DNA from: Capronia americana
Lineage: Eukaryota; Ascomycota; Eurotiomycetes; Chaetothyriales; Herpotrichiellaceae
DNA: 64,000 bases
Direction: 5' to 3'
Assembly (NCBI GenBank): GCA_016110215.1
Contig: JADWQD010000011.1
Location: 620,001-684,000, forward strand
Positions 12,414-23,144 of the stretch are shown here, piece by piece; position 1 is the first letter of the stretch; the number at the start of each line of letters is the position of its first letter. Both the position numbers and the translations under genes were made by a program. Under the pieces are notes generated by a model, which saw only the letters and a list, made by a program, of their open reading frames with translations, was not told the DNA's origin and made no database searches.

Positions 12414-13058
12414 GCCGAGCACGTGGATCATCCTTCACCGCATCTTCAGTTCAACAAGAACCCAGGGATTTGTCTTCATTTAGGAACGCTTAGGGACCGC
12501 GAGGCGTGGGATGGTGTGTAACAACACGGAATAAGCGGAGGAGAAGTCGGCTGGATTTGGTTCCTGTGCTTAAGCGCGGTGCCTCCACGGTGGAAGGGCC
12601 CAACGAGGTTTCAAGTCTTCCAAGACAGTCTTTATGCGTGGCTTCTGCGGTGGAAGAGAAGGCTGACGTGGCTCTGTGATACAAGTGACTAGATTGAAGT
12701 CCTTGAGGACAGTCAGTAGTGGTCTTCACAAGAGGCATAGTAAGGTTCAGCGGAAGAAGGCAGTCAGCAAAAAATTAGAGTGTTGTTGCGTAGTTTTGTT
12801 CTTCATTGAACGAAGTACTCGGGGTTAAAAATTGATCATCATACGAGAAATCTTTTGAGGGGGTGAAGGGAAAGATTGAGCTTACAAAGTGATGTCTGAG
12901 GGCGCGCACCGCGGGTCACAGTTGGCAGGCGGCATGATCGGTGTGGTAGGCATCTCATGTCATTGCAGCTATGTTGTCTGTCTACCGATCTAGCTGCCGT
13001 CGCTCGGAGATCTTGGTCCGCAATCGCACGTTCGACTTCTCGCCAACGAGCATCGCAC
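12414..13058. other. Convergent intergenic region, BSP peptidase and P0
   Basis: Holds the two facing 3' ends. Open frames here are short. The P0 frame stays open to 12839 when its last intron is read through, but that is intron read-through and not a separate gene. Confidence 0.5.
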
Positions 13059-14164
13059 TTAGTCGAAGAGACCACCGAAGCCTGGGGCATGTCAGCAACC
13101 CTCGTATCTTTTGTGTGGTAGCAGTTAGACTTACCCTCGTCCTCGGACTCCTCCTTCTCCTCTTCCTTCTCCTCTTCCTTGGCAGCCGCAGGCGCGGCCG
13201 CCTCAGTCGATGTCGCAGCGGCTGCGGGAGCAGCAGCAGCATAGGCATCAGGGTTGGCAATGCGGTCCTTAAGCTCATGGATTTCGTCCCACTCGTAGTC
13301 GATCGGAATAGCGGCAGAGATGACTTTCTTGTAGCCATTGATCAAGCTGTGGATGATTGAGGGTAGAGTAGGATAGTTGGCGGCAAGTGAGATGGTGGTG
13401 ATGGTGGCGATGGCCGAGCTCAGGGCCTTCAGCAATTGGCTCTCCTCAATATCCAACACATCTGGCGAGAAGGAGTTGCCTTCCTCGTACACTTGTTGCA
13501 CCTTCATGCCGTAGGTGAAAGGAGAGATGTTCAACATGTTGAGCAGGGTGGCTTCTGAAGCACCGACCTTCGCGCCGGCCTCGACCAATTTGAGATCCGT
13601 GGTAATTTCGATGGTACCACGGGCGATCTTGGTAGGGACACCGAGGGCCTGGAAGAAGGAAGTCTTGCCGGGTTCCATGCCAGTGTTTCCTGCTGGGACA
13701 TAGACATCGGCGGGGGCAACAGCACCAGCACGAGCAGGAGCGGCAACCCGGTTTGAAAGAATCTTGTCGCGGATGGTCTTCAGATCACCATTTGTGAAGA
13801 TGAAGCCAACATTTCCTGCCAATTGTCAGATTATTATGGCCTTCTTTTCCCACAAACAACTAGGCGCACCTTTGACATGAGGCAGGAGACGTTCGTACTC
13901 CGGGCTGTCGGCGATGAAACCCTTGAGTGCTCTTCGAACCATGGTATTCTTCCCCATCAGCACGACTGCTTCGCCTCGTAGGTTAGCGCGGATCTCGTGC
14001 ATCTGTTGCGACGAGACATTGTCGACGCTGACCTGGTGGAATTGTTAATGCGCCGTGTGTACACAACCCTGCGAAGAACGTACGATGAAGATTGACTTGT
14101 ACTCATCGAGCAAGCCCTTGAGCTTGTCGAAGTAGACAGCTTTGGTGCCGGTTTTGCCCCCCAT
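13059..14164 (-). CDS. RPP0: 60S acidic ribosomal protein P0
   Basis: P0 anchors the P1/P2 stalk on the large ribosomal subunit and binds the GTPase centre. Exons 14164-14084, 14032-13870, 13815-13135, 13081-13059 give 315 residues, the usual length. The N-terminal L10-like domain reads [19 protein letters not shown], then [15 protein letters not shown] and [12 protein letters not shown]; the P0 insert ([20 protein letters not shown]) and the Ala-rich hinge with acidic tail follow. The last 23-nt exon encodes the universal GFGGLFD stalk tail, so correct removal of the last intron is required for a functional stalk tip. Head-to-head with TRM82 across 372 bp. Identification is very secure. Confidence 0.95.
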
Positions 14165-14536
14165 GACTTCTTAGGGATGAAGTTAGGATATTTAAGGGCA
14201 AACTGTATGATTGATGGGTGGGAGTTGTTCGTTGCGTGTAACTCGCAGGTTCAACCTTTCGAGAACCAAATCCGTAAAATGTGCGAGCATCGGCGCTTAC
14301 CTAAGATGGCTCTTGGCAACAACGGTGGAGCACTTCTACGGGTCATGGCTGCGATGCTTCATGCCTTCAAGCACAATTCATTCTACCTGACTTTGTTTCT
14401 TACCGATTTCAAAAGGCCTAGCGGGTTCCAGATGGTGATAAATTCAACAGGGCGGTAAGGAGAGTGCTGGCCGTTCAATTGACGTTAGACTGCCAGGTTT
14501 CTGCTCTCTACCGAGACCACCCTGGACGTGCTTGAA
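14165..14536. promoter_or_regulatory. Divergent promoter, P0 and TRM82
   Basis: A 372 bp head-to-head gap between a ribosomal protein gene and a tRNA methyltransferase subunit gene. Geometry implies a shared bidirectional promoter; I could not assign specific factor sites. Confidence 0.5.
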
Positions 14537-16353
14537 ATGGTAGCTGCTCCATTTCAAATACTGTGCTGTGTCCAGCCGGTGGGAAACCAACAGCCGCTCC
14601 TCCTAGCGGCGTCTGGACACTTGATCTCCACATTCAATCTCAAAGATGGCTCCCTACTCAGTCAGTGGCCGACGGCCGAGGAGGATCAGAACCAGAACGG
14701 CAGCAGAGGTAACAGTGATGGCGGCCGGCCAGCGAAAAGACAAAGGCTTGGTGAGGACGCTCCTATGGGACTCCCGCGTGAGGACTCAGAGGAATCGATA
14801 GAGATCATTTCGGAGCGGAAAAAGGGTGAGCGGCGGAAACCCAAGGTAGAAAATACTACGCTACCGAACGTCTCTCATATCGCTATCACCAGCAACGGAC
14901 AGACGGCAATCTGTGTCACGATTGAGGACAAATCTGTCACCGTATTCGACATACAGTCAGGGGGGGTATTGGACCTGAAAAGCCGGAGGTAAGGAGCGTT
15001 TCTCCAGTTTTCGAGTTCTCGCGCTGAGAGGACACAGGGCGATGCCAAAACGAATATGTACGGTCGTCCTGACACCAGACGAGAAAAACATTCTGGTTGG
15101 AGACAAGTTTGGAGACGTTTACTTGCTGCCACTTCATCCGACAGAAGGCTGGACTCCGCCAGCTCCAAAGGAGGATCAGCAACAAAGACCTTTCACTCCC
15201 TCAGCCACCGAGTTGACCGTTCATACCAAGGGTAACCTCGAAGCGCTGAAGCAGCAACGACTACAAAAACCGCCTCAGCCCAAGAAGGATGGCCCCCAGT
15301 TCGAACACAAATTGCTGCTGGGTCACGTCTCGTTGTTGACCGACGTTGCTATCACCGAAATCCCGGTCGAGCTCAAGACTCGCCAGTATATCCTGACAGC
15401 AGATCGAGACGAACACATTCGAGTCTCCCGAGGAATTACGCAGGCACACATCATCGAAAATTACTGTCTAGGTCATCATGAATTTGTGAGCAAGTTGTGT
15501 ATCGTGCCCTGGGACTCGGAATTACTTGTGGCAGGCAGCGGTGAGCCTTCTCTCAAAGTGTATCGCTGGCGGACTGGGCAATTGCTCGACGAAGAGCTTT
15601 TCAAGGGTGCTGTCAAACAAGACGTCGTCAGCTGCCTTGATCTGGATCGTGGGGAACGTTCACTAGATCACCTGGCTGTGTCCAAGATCTGGCCAATCCA
15701 CTACACTGTTTCGGGACACGCGCCACGGTCGGCGCGACCCCCACATTTGCTCCTCGTCGCTTTCGAAGGGTAAGTTATACCCCACGCTCGTGAAGTATCC
15801 TATCCTTACCATGAGCTACAGTGTTCCGATCGTGTTGAGTTACAGCCTTACGGACGAGGGTCAGTTGAAGCATCACCAGACTCTGACGGTGGGAGGAAAT
15901 GTTCTTGACATCGGCGTTGGCCCGGCACTCTGGGAAATTGTCATCAGTATTGACACCGTCCACAAACCCGGGTCGATGATATCCCTTCACCCGGACGAGG
16001 TACCCAGAACAGATTACTTTGAGACATTCGAGCTGTTCTCAAACCTGCCTGAGGATACAGGCGTCCGAGACATCCCGTCGGCAGTGTCACCGGAAGCAGA
16101 CTTGAGGTGGGAGCGGTCGAGTCTGGCGATGCTATTAAACAACACAGCGTCAACGGTCAAGAAAGGGGACCTCCCGTCTGAAACACTAGAGAAGGACAAG
16201 AGCAAAAGCAAAAGCAACTTCAGCCCCGCCGGGGAGATCTTGTACGGTCTTGAGAATTTGAGGAAGAAGAGGGGCCAGGCAGCAGTCGAAGCTGAGGAGG
16301 AGGAAGCAGACGAGGAAGAGATTGTTCCACCAGAAGCAGAAGGCATTCCCTGA
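14537..16353 (+). CDS. TRM82: tRNA (guanine-N7-)-methyltransferase non-catalytic WD-repeat subunit
   Basis: Trm82 is the WD40 partner that stabilises catalytic Trm8 for m7G46 formation in tRNA. Exons 14537-14988, 15038-15769, 15822-16353 give 571 residues. Beta-propeller repeats are visible: LLLAASGHLISTFNLKDGSL, VSHIAITSNGQTAICVTIED, RICTVVLTPDEKNILVGDKF with GDVYLLPL, then LLGHVSLLTDVAI...RQYILTADRDEHIRVS and GHHEFVSKLCIVPWDSELLV, the last two being the most diagnostic Trm82 segments. The C-terminus is acidic (EEEEADEEE). The ATG at 14537 opens MVAAPFQILCCVQP. A lysine-rich insert before the tail is common in filamentous fungi. Splice sites are canonical and frames join cleanly. Confidence 0.9.
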
Positions 16354-16671
16354 TTGTGTGCCTTCATGGAGTCTTAAGATAGATCTTCTCTTGAACAACC
16401 CCAGCTTCCACCAAGAGGAAATGGAACCGTTTGCGGCACCTAGTATCTTGGATCATGCTTGCTGCATAGCACAGCCTCGTTACCTAGTAGGCAAGAAGGC
16501 ATGATCGATGCAAGGCTGGTTCACTGGCAAAACTTCGGGCCAATTAGATTGCCCCTCCAAAAGCTGAATTGACGCTCACCATCTCCTTTCGATTTGACGT
16601 TTAGCTGTACGGATGACACTGTAGATGACCTTGGTCTCCCCTCTAGAAGCTGTTTTCAAGAGAGATCCAAC
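16354..16671. other. Intergenic, TRM82 to HEM12
   Basis: TRM82 3' UTR and HEM12 promoter, same strand. No gene-like frame, repeat or RNA signal recognised. Confidence 0.4.
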
Positions 16672-17886
16672 ATGCCAAAACACTTTGCGCCATTAAAGAA
16701 TGACCGCCTTCTTCGCGCCGCACGAGGTCCGCTAAGCATGCATTTTCGCTGGAAGAATCCAAACTAAAGTATTTACCAGGCGAGACGGTCGATAGACCAC
16801 CGATATGGGTGATGCGACAAGGTACGCCGTAGCGGTCAGTGCCTCCGCTCCCCTATCAGACTCGCCCGAAACGCAGACTAACACCTCAAAGCCGGCCGTT
16901 ACCTCCCTGAATACCACAAAGCAAAAGGCACGCGCAACTTCTTCGAATGCTGCCGGTCCCCCGAGATCGCCTCGACGTTAACCCTACAGCCCATCGACCG
17001 CTACGATGGCCTCATCGACGCCGCGATAATCTTCTCCGATATCCTCGTGATTCCGCAAGCTATGGGCATGGATGTGCAAATGATTGACGGCGTTGGGCCC
17101 AAATTCCCAAATCCCTTGAGGAGCCCACAGGACGCTCAGTATCAGGAACTTGTCAAGAAAAAGGTCGATGTCGGGAAGGAGTTGGACTACGTGTACAAAG
17201 CCATTACATTGACGAGGGAGAAGCTCGCGGGAAGAGTACCCTTGTTCGGGTTCTGCGGCGCCCCGTGGACCCTGCTCTGCTACATGGTCGAAGGCGGTGG
17301 GACGAAATTGTTCAAGGAAGCGAAGACGTGGGTGTACAAGTATGGCGAGGAGAGTAAAGTACTACTGCAGAAGATGGCGGAGATTTGCGTGGAATACCTT
17401 GCCTTACAGGTTGCTGCGGGGGCACAGATCGTACAGGTGTTCGACTCATGGGCTGGGGAATTGTCGCCAGCGAGCTTCAAAGAGTTTTCCCTCCCGTCAT
17501 TACGATACATCTCGGAGAATCTGCCCAAGCGACTAAGACAGATGGGCAAGGACGTGGTTCCGATGGTGGTTTTTGCCAAAGGGGCATGGTACGCACTGGA
17601 CGACTTGTGTGACTCCGGCTACGACGTGGTTGGGCTTGACTGGCTGCACGACCCTGCAGAGGCCGTCAGGATAGCAAGAGGCCGTGTAACTCTCCAGGGG
17701 AACGCCGACCCTGGTGTCCTCTACGGCACTCATGAGGCTATCACCAAGGTCGTGGAGGACACAACACGGGGTTTCGGAGGCGGGAAGCAACGCTGGATTG
17801 TCAATCTCGGACATGGCATTACACCCGGCGTGAATCCGGATGACCTGAAGTTCTTCTTCGAGGAAGTCCACAGATGTACAGCCTGA
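16672..17886 (+). CDS. HEM12: Uroporphyrinogen decarboxylase
   Basis: Converts uroporphyrinogen III to coproporphyrinogen III in cytosolic haem synthesis. Exons 16672-16726, 16780-16821, 16892-17886 give 363 residues, the standard length. Exon 1 encodes [19 protein letters not shown], exon 2 the PPIWVMRQ segment, and exon 3 begins AGRYLPEY, which together restore the invariant [15 protein letters not shown] signature that positions the substrate carboxylates. Further conserved blocks are [17 protein letters not shown] (with the catalytic Asp), [38 protein letters not shown] and [13 protein letters not shown]. The first intron uses a weak GTCCGC donor. Only the two short first exons are easily missed by gene finders. 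Function is secure. Confidence 0.95.
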
Positions 17887-18097
17887 TTGCCCGGAAGCAT
17901 TGGGGGCCCTCATTCAGCGGAAGGGCCAGGTTCTGAGTACCCGGTATCTTTTCTACTCCTCGCCAATGTCCTCATTCCTGCATTCAAGTTAGCCTTCGCT
18001 CTCTCCGAGAGAAAGAACAAAAGTCCTGCTTTCCCACACTGTACTGTGCGGGAACACAATGTGTAGACAGACACAAAAAGAAATCTCATTCATTCAC

Positions 18098-18949
18098 TTA
18101 CCACACATGCGGCTTCTCCTGAATAAACCTCGCCATCAACTCCATGCACTCTCGACTCTCCAGCACGACAACCTCAACGCCCCGCTCCTGGAGGTACTTC
18201 TCCCCTCCCACGAACGTCTTGTTCTCCCCAATCACCACCCTCGCGACTTTGTAAAGGATGCACGCCCCCGTGCACATGTCGCACGGCGAGAGGGTCGTGT
18301 ACATGGTCGCACCGGCGTAGGCGCTCGCGGGGAGCCGGCCGGAGTTTTCCAGCGCAGAGATTTCGCCCTCGTCTCGAAGTTAGAGTGGTGTTGTGATGGA
18401 ATTCCACCATTGCCATGATGTGCACATAGACTGGACTTATTATGGCCGGGTAGATCCCTGAGTCCAGAGTCCGCTACAGTAGCTCTGAGCGGCACTGTGC
18501 TTTTTTCCCACACATTCTTTTTTTCTGGCCACCGCCCCAGGGGAAGAAGACGGCCACATAGGCCGGTAGGGTAGAGTGCAGTACTCACATGTAAAGTCGC
18601 GCTCCCCTTCTGGACGCGCATGTTATGGCCCCGGCCGAGGATTTTGCCGTCTTTCGACACGAGACATGCTCCTACAAGTAATATGAGTGGCCAGGTCAGT
18701 ATCGTGGTCGAATAAGGGGGGAAGAGAGAGAGAGACGATATGATGACAATGAGACATGACGTGCTCATCAAGGTAACGGGGGAGGGGGAGAAGACCAAAA
18801 AAAACACATGAAAAACAAATAACAGCTGCTGTAGGATAATAGAAGTCATAGTTGGGTATTATGTACCTACCGATGGGGACGCCTCCCTCTGCAAAGCCCT
18901 GCCTTGCTTCCTCGACGGCGGCGAGGAAGCCGGGGTCTGATTCTGACAT
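18098..18949 (-). CDS. FCY1: Cytosine deaminase
   Basis: Zinc enzyme of pyrimidine salvage that converts cytosine to uracil. Exons 18949-18871, 18671-18589, 18367-18098 give 143 residues. Landmarks are EGGVPIGACLVSKDGKIL, GRGHNMRVQKGSATLH joined by splicing to GEISALENSGRL (HxE with zinc histidine and catalytic Glu), and TTLSPCDMCTGACILY (PCxxC zinc ligands), ending in the typical MARFIQEKPHVW. The intron falls between His and Gly-Glu of the active site. The start at 18949 gives MSESDPGFLAAVEEA; a longer in-frame ORF reaches 19078 but its added N-terminus is not family-like. The yeast enzyme is 158 residues, so the length fits. The gene is the usual determinant of flucytosine conversion in fungi. 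Confidence 0.92.
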
Positions 18950-19295
18950 TGGAGACGCGCGGAGACGGGGGTTGGATGCTACTGTTGTATGTGTAGCATA
19001 TGTAGGGAGAGGGGTCCGATCTGTGTATTGCACGGAGTAGGATAAATACCAAGAGAAGGCTTCGAGAAGCTTGAACAAGCTGTCAAGCTGTCCGTCAAGG
19101 CGAGACCGTCAGAACTTTTTTGGGCTCTCATGTCCGCGGTGATATCGGCCTCGCTCGCGTTACTCCGACGAGGTACATGTATGTACACACAAAGTGACAC
19201 GTAAGGTTCCAATATTGTTTCTAATTGATTAATCATATTTGAATCCTGTAATAGGATAACTTGTTATGACTCTCAACTCTCCTCTCTTCGGCTTC
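18950..19295. other. Intergenic, FCY1 promoter
   Basis: Upstream of FCY1 and downstream of the SDR gene, both on the minus strand. Nothing recognised beyond short unrelated frames. Confidence 0.4.
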
Positions 19296-20213
19296 TCAGC
19301 CCTGCAGGAAATCCCCGGCAGCTTTCCTCCAGCTCATCAGAATCTTCAACTCCTCCCCACCATACCCGCCCTCGATATCATCCTTGATATCAAACGCCCC
19401 TTCTGGCATAATGGCAAAGGCGCGACCATGGATCTTCTGGTCGACGACACATGTCCCGACCGCCTCGGCGCAGGTCTCCTTCTTCGCAAACGTGATGCCC
19501 TGCCCATCGTGGATGCCCAACCCTTCCATGACTTTGAGAAGCGGCTCCGTCATCGGCGTCTTGACCGCCCATGGCGCTATCAGATTCACGCGCACGCCAG
19601 GCGTGAACTCCTTGTCCGTGCGGCGCCGCAGGGCGCGGAACAGGCCTCTCGTGCCGAATTTCGAGGTCGTGTAGGCAATGTTGTGGTCGTCATCGAGGTA
19701 CCCGGCCAGCGAGGAGACGAAGATCAGCGCCTTTGTCGCTCCAGCGACGAGAGGGGTCTGAGACTCAAGGCGGAAGTAGTGCAATGCGAGTGTCGCTGTA
19801 TAGTAGGAACCCCTCAAGTTGATGTCGATTGTTCTGAGAGACGGAGGTGCAGGATCCGTGCGCAGTGAAACATCCTTGTCTGCTTTGATCTGGTCGATGA
19901 GGTTCTCCAGAGGATCGACGGCGGCGAAGGCTGCGACCGCGTCAAGTGTCTTGTTCGGCGAGAACTCGATCGCCGCCTTGAACGCTGCAACCTGGCTCGC
20001 CCAGTCGCTGACGTCGCAATGGACGTACTGGACATGATAGCCTTCATTGCTGAGCTTGTCGAGCGGGGGCTGTACATCTGCAACTGTCACATATGCACCG
20101 TGTGAGGCCAGGAGCTGGACGGTTTCGAGTCCAAGCCCAGATGCGCCGCCCGTGACCAGGACGGACTGGTCCCTGAGGCGTGCGAAATCGCCAGGAGGGA
20201 GAATGCTAGTCAT
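19296..20213 (-). CDS. Short-chain dehydrogenase/reductase, classical type
   Basis: Single-exon NAD(P)-dependent oxidoreductase of 305 residues. The cofactor motif is VLVTGGASGLGLETVQLL (TGxxxGxG); acidic Asp of VTVADVQ suggests NAD preference. The catalytic set is FVSSLAG (Ser), AYTTSKFGTRGL (YxxxK), and the substrate-loop start VNLIAPWAVKTPM. The usual NNAG is replaced by AAFAAVDP. Overall arrangement resembles fungal 15-hydroxyprostaglandin-dehydrogenase-like SDRs, whose natural substrates are mostly unknown. The start at 20213 (MTSILPPGDF) puts the Rossmann motif about 20 residues in, as expected. No neighbour hints at a pathway. Confidence 0.85.
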   Translation of the reverse strand: MTSILPPGDFARLRDQSVLVTGGASGLGLETVQLLASHGAYVTVADVQPPLDKLSNEGYHVQYVHCDVSDWASQVAAFKAAIEFSPNKTLDAVAAFAAVDPLENLIDQIKADKDVSLRTDPAPPSLRTIDINLRGSYYTATLALHYFRLESQTPLVAGATKALIFVSSLAGYLDDDHNIAYTTSKFGTRGLFRALRRRTDKEFTPGVRVNLIAPWAVKTPMTEPLLKVMEGLGIHDGQGITFAKKETCAEAVGTCVVDQKIHGRAFAIMPEGAFDIKDDIEGGYGGEELKILMSWRKAAGDFLQG

Positions 20214-21258
20214 GGTGGGCCAATCTTTTGTTGGAAATGGGAACTCACTCCGTCATCGAGATTGCTTGAAGGCCTCAGGTTTGACCATGGACAATAGGCC
20301 AATCTATATAGGCGTGTGGTCCTCGGGCTGTAGTCGCTCGTTTCCGGGTCGAAAACTCCTGCTGGCTGTATTACCTCGACGGCTCCCCCTCAATTGAGAG
20401 AATCGCTCTCCAGTCGACTGGAGCTGATAGTAGGAAATTAGGCCTCCTTAAAGTTTCCTGACTCGCTAGTCTTGTCCGTAGTTGTGTTGATACTTCGCAG
20501 ATTAGTAGGGTTTCCCTTCCTAGAGGTCTAGATTAGTCGATTGTCGCCTTGTTCTCTACCTTAGTAGATATATCATTACACTAGTGATCTAGGCGCATTG
20601 CTGGGAGCATCAATCCGGGACCGAAAACGCTCACTTTTCACGCCTGAAATACGAGTGACCCTGTGAGCTGAGCTGAGGTGGTAGGCGGCTGGTGGGGCGA
20701 TACCGATGACTAAGCCATCCCTCTGAGGCAGTCGGTACCTGCACTAAGCGAGGACGAACAAAGCAACAACCTGCGACCGCTACCAACATTCTGAGACTAT
20801 TTCTCAGCATGCTTCTACAAGTACTGAATATCGGGTGCCTGAGTACGTCCGCTGGTCCTCTTCCCTTGTGTGAAGGACTCGGGCCTTCACTGCCCTGCCC
20901 GTCCCGCGCACGCACTAGCTTGCCAGGTTGCTAACCCGGTTATCGCTGGTACTACAACATTTCTTCCACTGTGGTGAAATGACTACCGAATGGAAACTAA
21001 GGTGGTTAGATTAAAAAGTTGGCTCTCCCAATCTGTATATATACAGGTTTATTTTTGGGGGAAATCTCTATTAATATCTGTATTACAGTACCTACAACTC
21101 ATGCACCGCGTGTTGGTGCATTTCACAATGTGCATGTACATTGATTGTACCTACAGTACCGTTGACTATGTCGAGTACGTCAAGCACTTACCTAGCTTCC
21201 CGATAAATGGATGATTGGGCTTCGATTGCGATTGCGATTGAAATCGAGATGGCATATC
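20214..21258. other. 1.0 kb intergenic region
   Basis: Lies between two minus-strand genes. The stretch from about 20450 to 21200 is relatively AT-rich with short homopolymer runs, and a small CGATTG repeat (three units) sits at about 21223-21240. No gene or complete mobile element recognised. Confidence 0.4.
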
Positions 21259-22677
21259 TTAATCATTCCACTCTAGGCCACCAAGGTCATCGGACTCGTC
21301 GTCCCCGGAACGGCTGAACAGTGAGACATGGTTCTCAGACCAGGATCCCGTGCTGTTGGCGTCGGAATTGACACTCTCACCGTCATCTTCGCTGTCGCTC
21401 TCACTATCAACGGGCCAGTCGTAGTTCTCGGGGTCGAAATCGTAGGAGTACGGGTTTCCTGGTGCGTAGACTGGTGATGAGGCTGACGAGACAGAAGTTG
21501 AGGGAGACGCCGAGGTAGAAGAGGTAGGGGTCGAGATAGAGGTGGAATCTGAGTCTCTCTGGGATGGGGTGGTGGTTGTCACACTGCGATTCAATGGCGA
21601 TGTGGCAGCCTCGGCCTGCGGATAAAGCATTGAGGATATGACACCCTCCACGCGAGTTGTAGTAGCGATAGTAGTGGTCGTGGTGACGGTTATTGTCGAG
21701 GCGGTACTCGCACTGGTCCTGGTGATAGCTGAGATGACACTGGTACTAGTCCTAACAGTTGAGGTGGACACATTGAGCCGCACTACCTCTGGAGACGACA
21801 ATGCTGCAGGTGTCGAGGCACTGGTAATCAATCGTGGAACCATCCACGCTACATCATCTGAATATCGGTGTGTGGGAGAATGGGGAGGAGGGGAGGTATC
21901 ATCGCTCGAAGAATCAGACGAGTCCAACAGGAAACGAACGCGTGATGCGTCGGGCGAAGAGACCAAGAACCGAACACGACGTGGAGATGGGTCGGAGTCA
22001 GGCGAGGCTGAGGTGGAGGTTGTAACAGAATGAGTCGGTGAGCTTCGAAAGCTCTGAGTATGAGGATCGACAGTGGCAGAATCTCCGCTCTCATCGCCCA
22101 TGTCGCGATACTGACCGGCACCGGGACACAGATCACATGTGCAGTTGCTCGCGCTGGATAGGAACCGGTAGCAAGGTGAGCGAAGGAGGGGCCATCCGCG
22201 TGCTTGTCGATAATGGGGTTGGGTATCCATGACGGTGGACCAAGCGCTGAGGGTCGGAACGACGATATTGCCGGTCTCGGGATCGCACTTCCACGTTGAA
22301 CTGAATCGGAAGTTGTAGAAGACCCAGCGGTCGCCACGCTTCCGATAATCGTAGCTGAAGGCGGGGAGAAGTCGAGCAGCGTTCTCATCTGTCTCCATCA
22401 CGTACGGAATCGCAGGTAAGTGCCAGTTCGATCGAGTTTCCTGGGTCCGGCCGGTCGTGCTGTGCCAGATCATTGTTCGCTGGGGCTTATCATAGGACTG
22501 AACACTCAGCTGCAACAGCCAGTCAGTCAACGCCGCGGAGAAAGCTTGCCCACGAGCAGACTCCCAAGGTCGGAGATTTCGGGGGCAGTCACTGTTGGCC
22601 ATGGTCGGTGTCGAGCTGCTGGAGCTTGATGAGAGACAAGACTCGAAATTGAAATCAGCGAACCGGACACGAGCCAT
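21259..22677 (-). CDS. Ser/Thr-rich protein of unknown function with three RVRF motifs
   Basis: I do not recognise the family. The model is 472 residues from ATG 22677; an in-frame ATG at 22821 would add 48 residues that look like leader sequence. Residues 1-190 are the most ordered part: MARVRFADFNFESCLS, WESARGQAFSAALTDWLLQL, then RGDRWVFYNFRFSSTWKCD and a Cys cluster CTCDLCPG. Residues 200-440 are Ser/Thr/Pro-rich low complexity, and the tail is very acidic (DSESDSEDDGESVNSD). RVRF occurs at residues 3-6, 234-237 and 246-249, each fitting the RVxF docking motif for protein phosphatase 1. No signal peptide or membrane segment is seen. Coding status is supported by an intron-free long frame with biased composition; function is unknown. 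Confidence 0.6.
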   Translation of the reverse strand: MARVRFADFNFESCLSSSSSSSTPTMANSDCPRNLRPWESARGQAFSAALTDWLLQLSVQSYDKPQRTMIWHSTTGRTQETRSNWHLPAIPYVMETDENAARLLPAFSYDYRKRGDRWVFYNFRFSSTWKCDPETGNIVVPTLSAWSTVMDTQPHYRQARGWPLLRSPCYRFLSSASNCTCDLCPGAGQYRDMGDESGDSATVDPHTQSFRSSPTHSVTTSTSASPDSDPSPRRVRFLVSSPDASRVRFLLDSSDSSSDDTSPPPHSPTHRYSDDVAWMVPRLITSASTPAALSSPEVVRLNVSTSTVRTSTSVISAITRTSASTASTITVTTTTTIATTTRVEGVISSMLYPQAEAATSPLNRSVTTTTPSQRDSDSTSISTPTSSTSASPSTSVSSASSPVYAPGNPYSYDFDPENYDWPVDSESDSEDDGESVNSDANSTGSWSENHVSLFSRSGDDESDDLGGLEWND

Positions 22678-23144
22678 GGATTGACGGGAATTATCCGTCA
22701 GTCGGAGTGCCAATGATAGATTCGAAGGTGGACTTGAGCAGTTCTGTCGATGACGGGGAAACGAAGGACTGAAAGCAGGGAAGCCAAGGATATACATACT
22801 TGCTAGATGCCTCAGGGACATGGCCAGTTGTCAAAGACAAAGGCAGTTCTTTGGAGGGATTTGCTGAAAAGAAGAGCTTGAGTCTTTGACTGCCTCGCAC
22901 AATGAGAATTCCGGCGCAGAAAGGACTTTGTGGAGGACACACTAGAAGATAAGGACGACAATGCGCTGTTATATCGACAAAGAATGAACTAGTCAGAAGA
23001 ACAAAAGCCAGTATCAACAATAAAGAAAGGGAGTAACAGCAAAGAGCCACGGCACGCCGCAAGCCAATGGTAGGGACGGATGGTGAAGCATGCTTTGCCA
23101 ATCTGAAGCAGGACGAGTGCTGTAGCACCGGCTGGCGTCCATAA
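22678..23144. other. Intergenic, Ser/Thr-rich gene and enoyl-CoA isomerase
   Basis: 5' region of the Ser/Thr-rich gene and 3' end of the isomerase gene. A 145-codon minus-strand frame (22691-23128) overlaps it but has no recognisable features. Confidence 0.4.

Noticed and set aside
12490..12738. Small minus-strand gene between the BSP peptidase and P0
   Set aside because: 82 codons, no similarity or splice context; it lies in the convergent 3' region.
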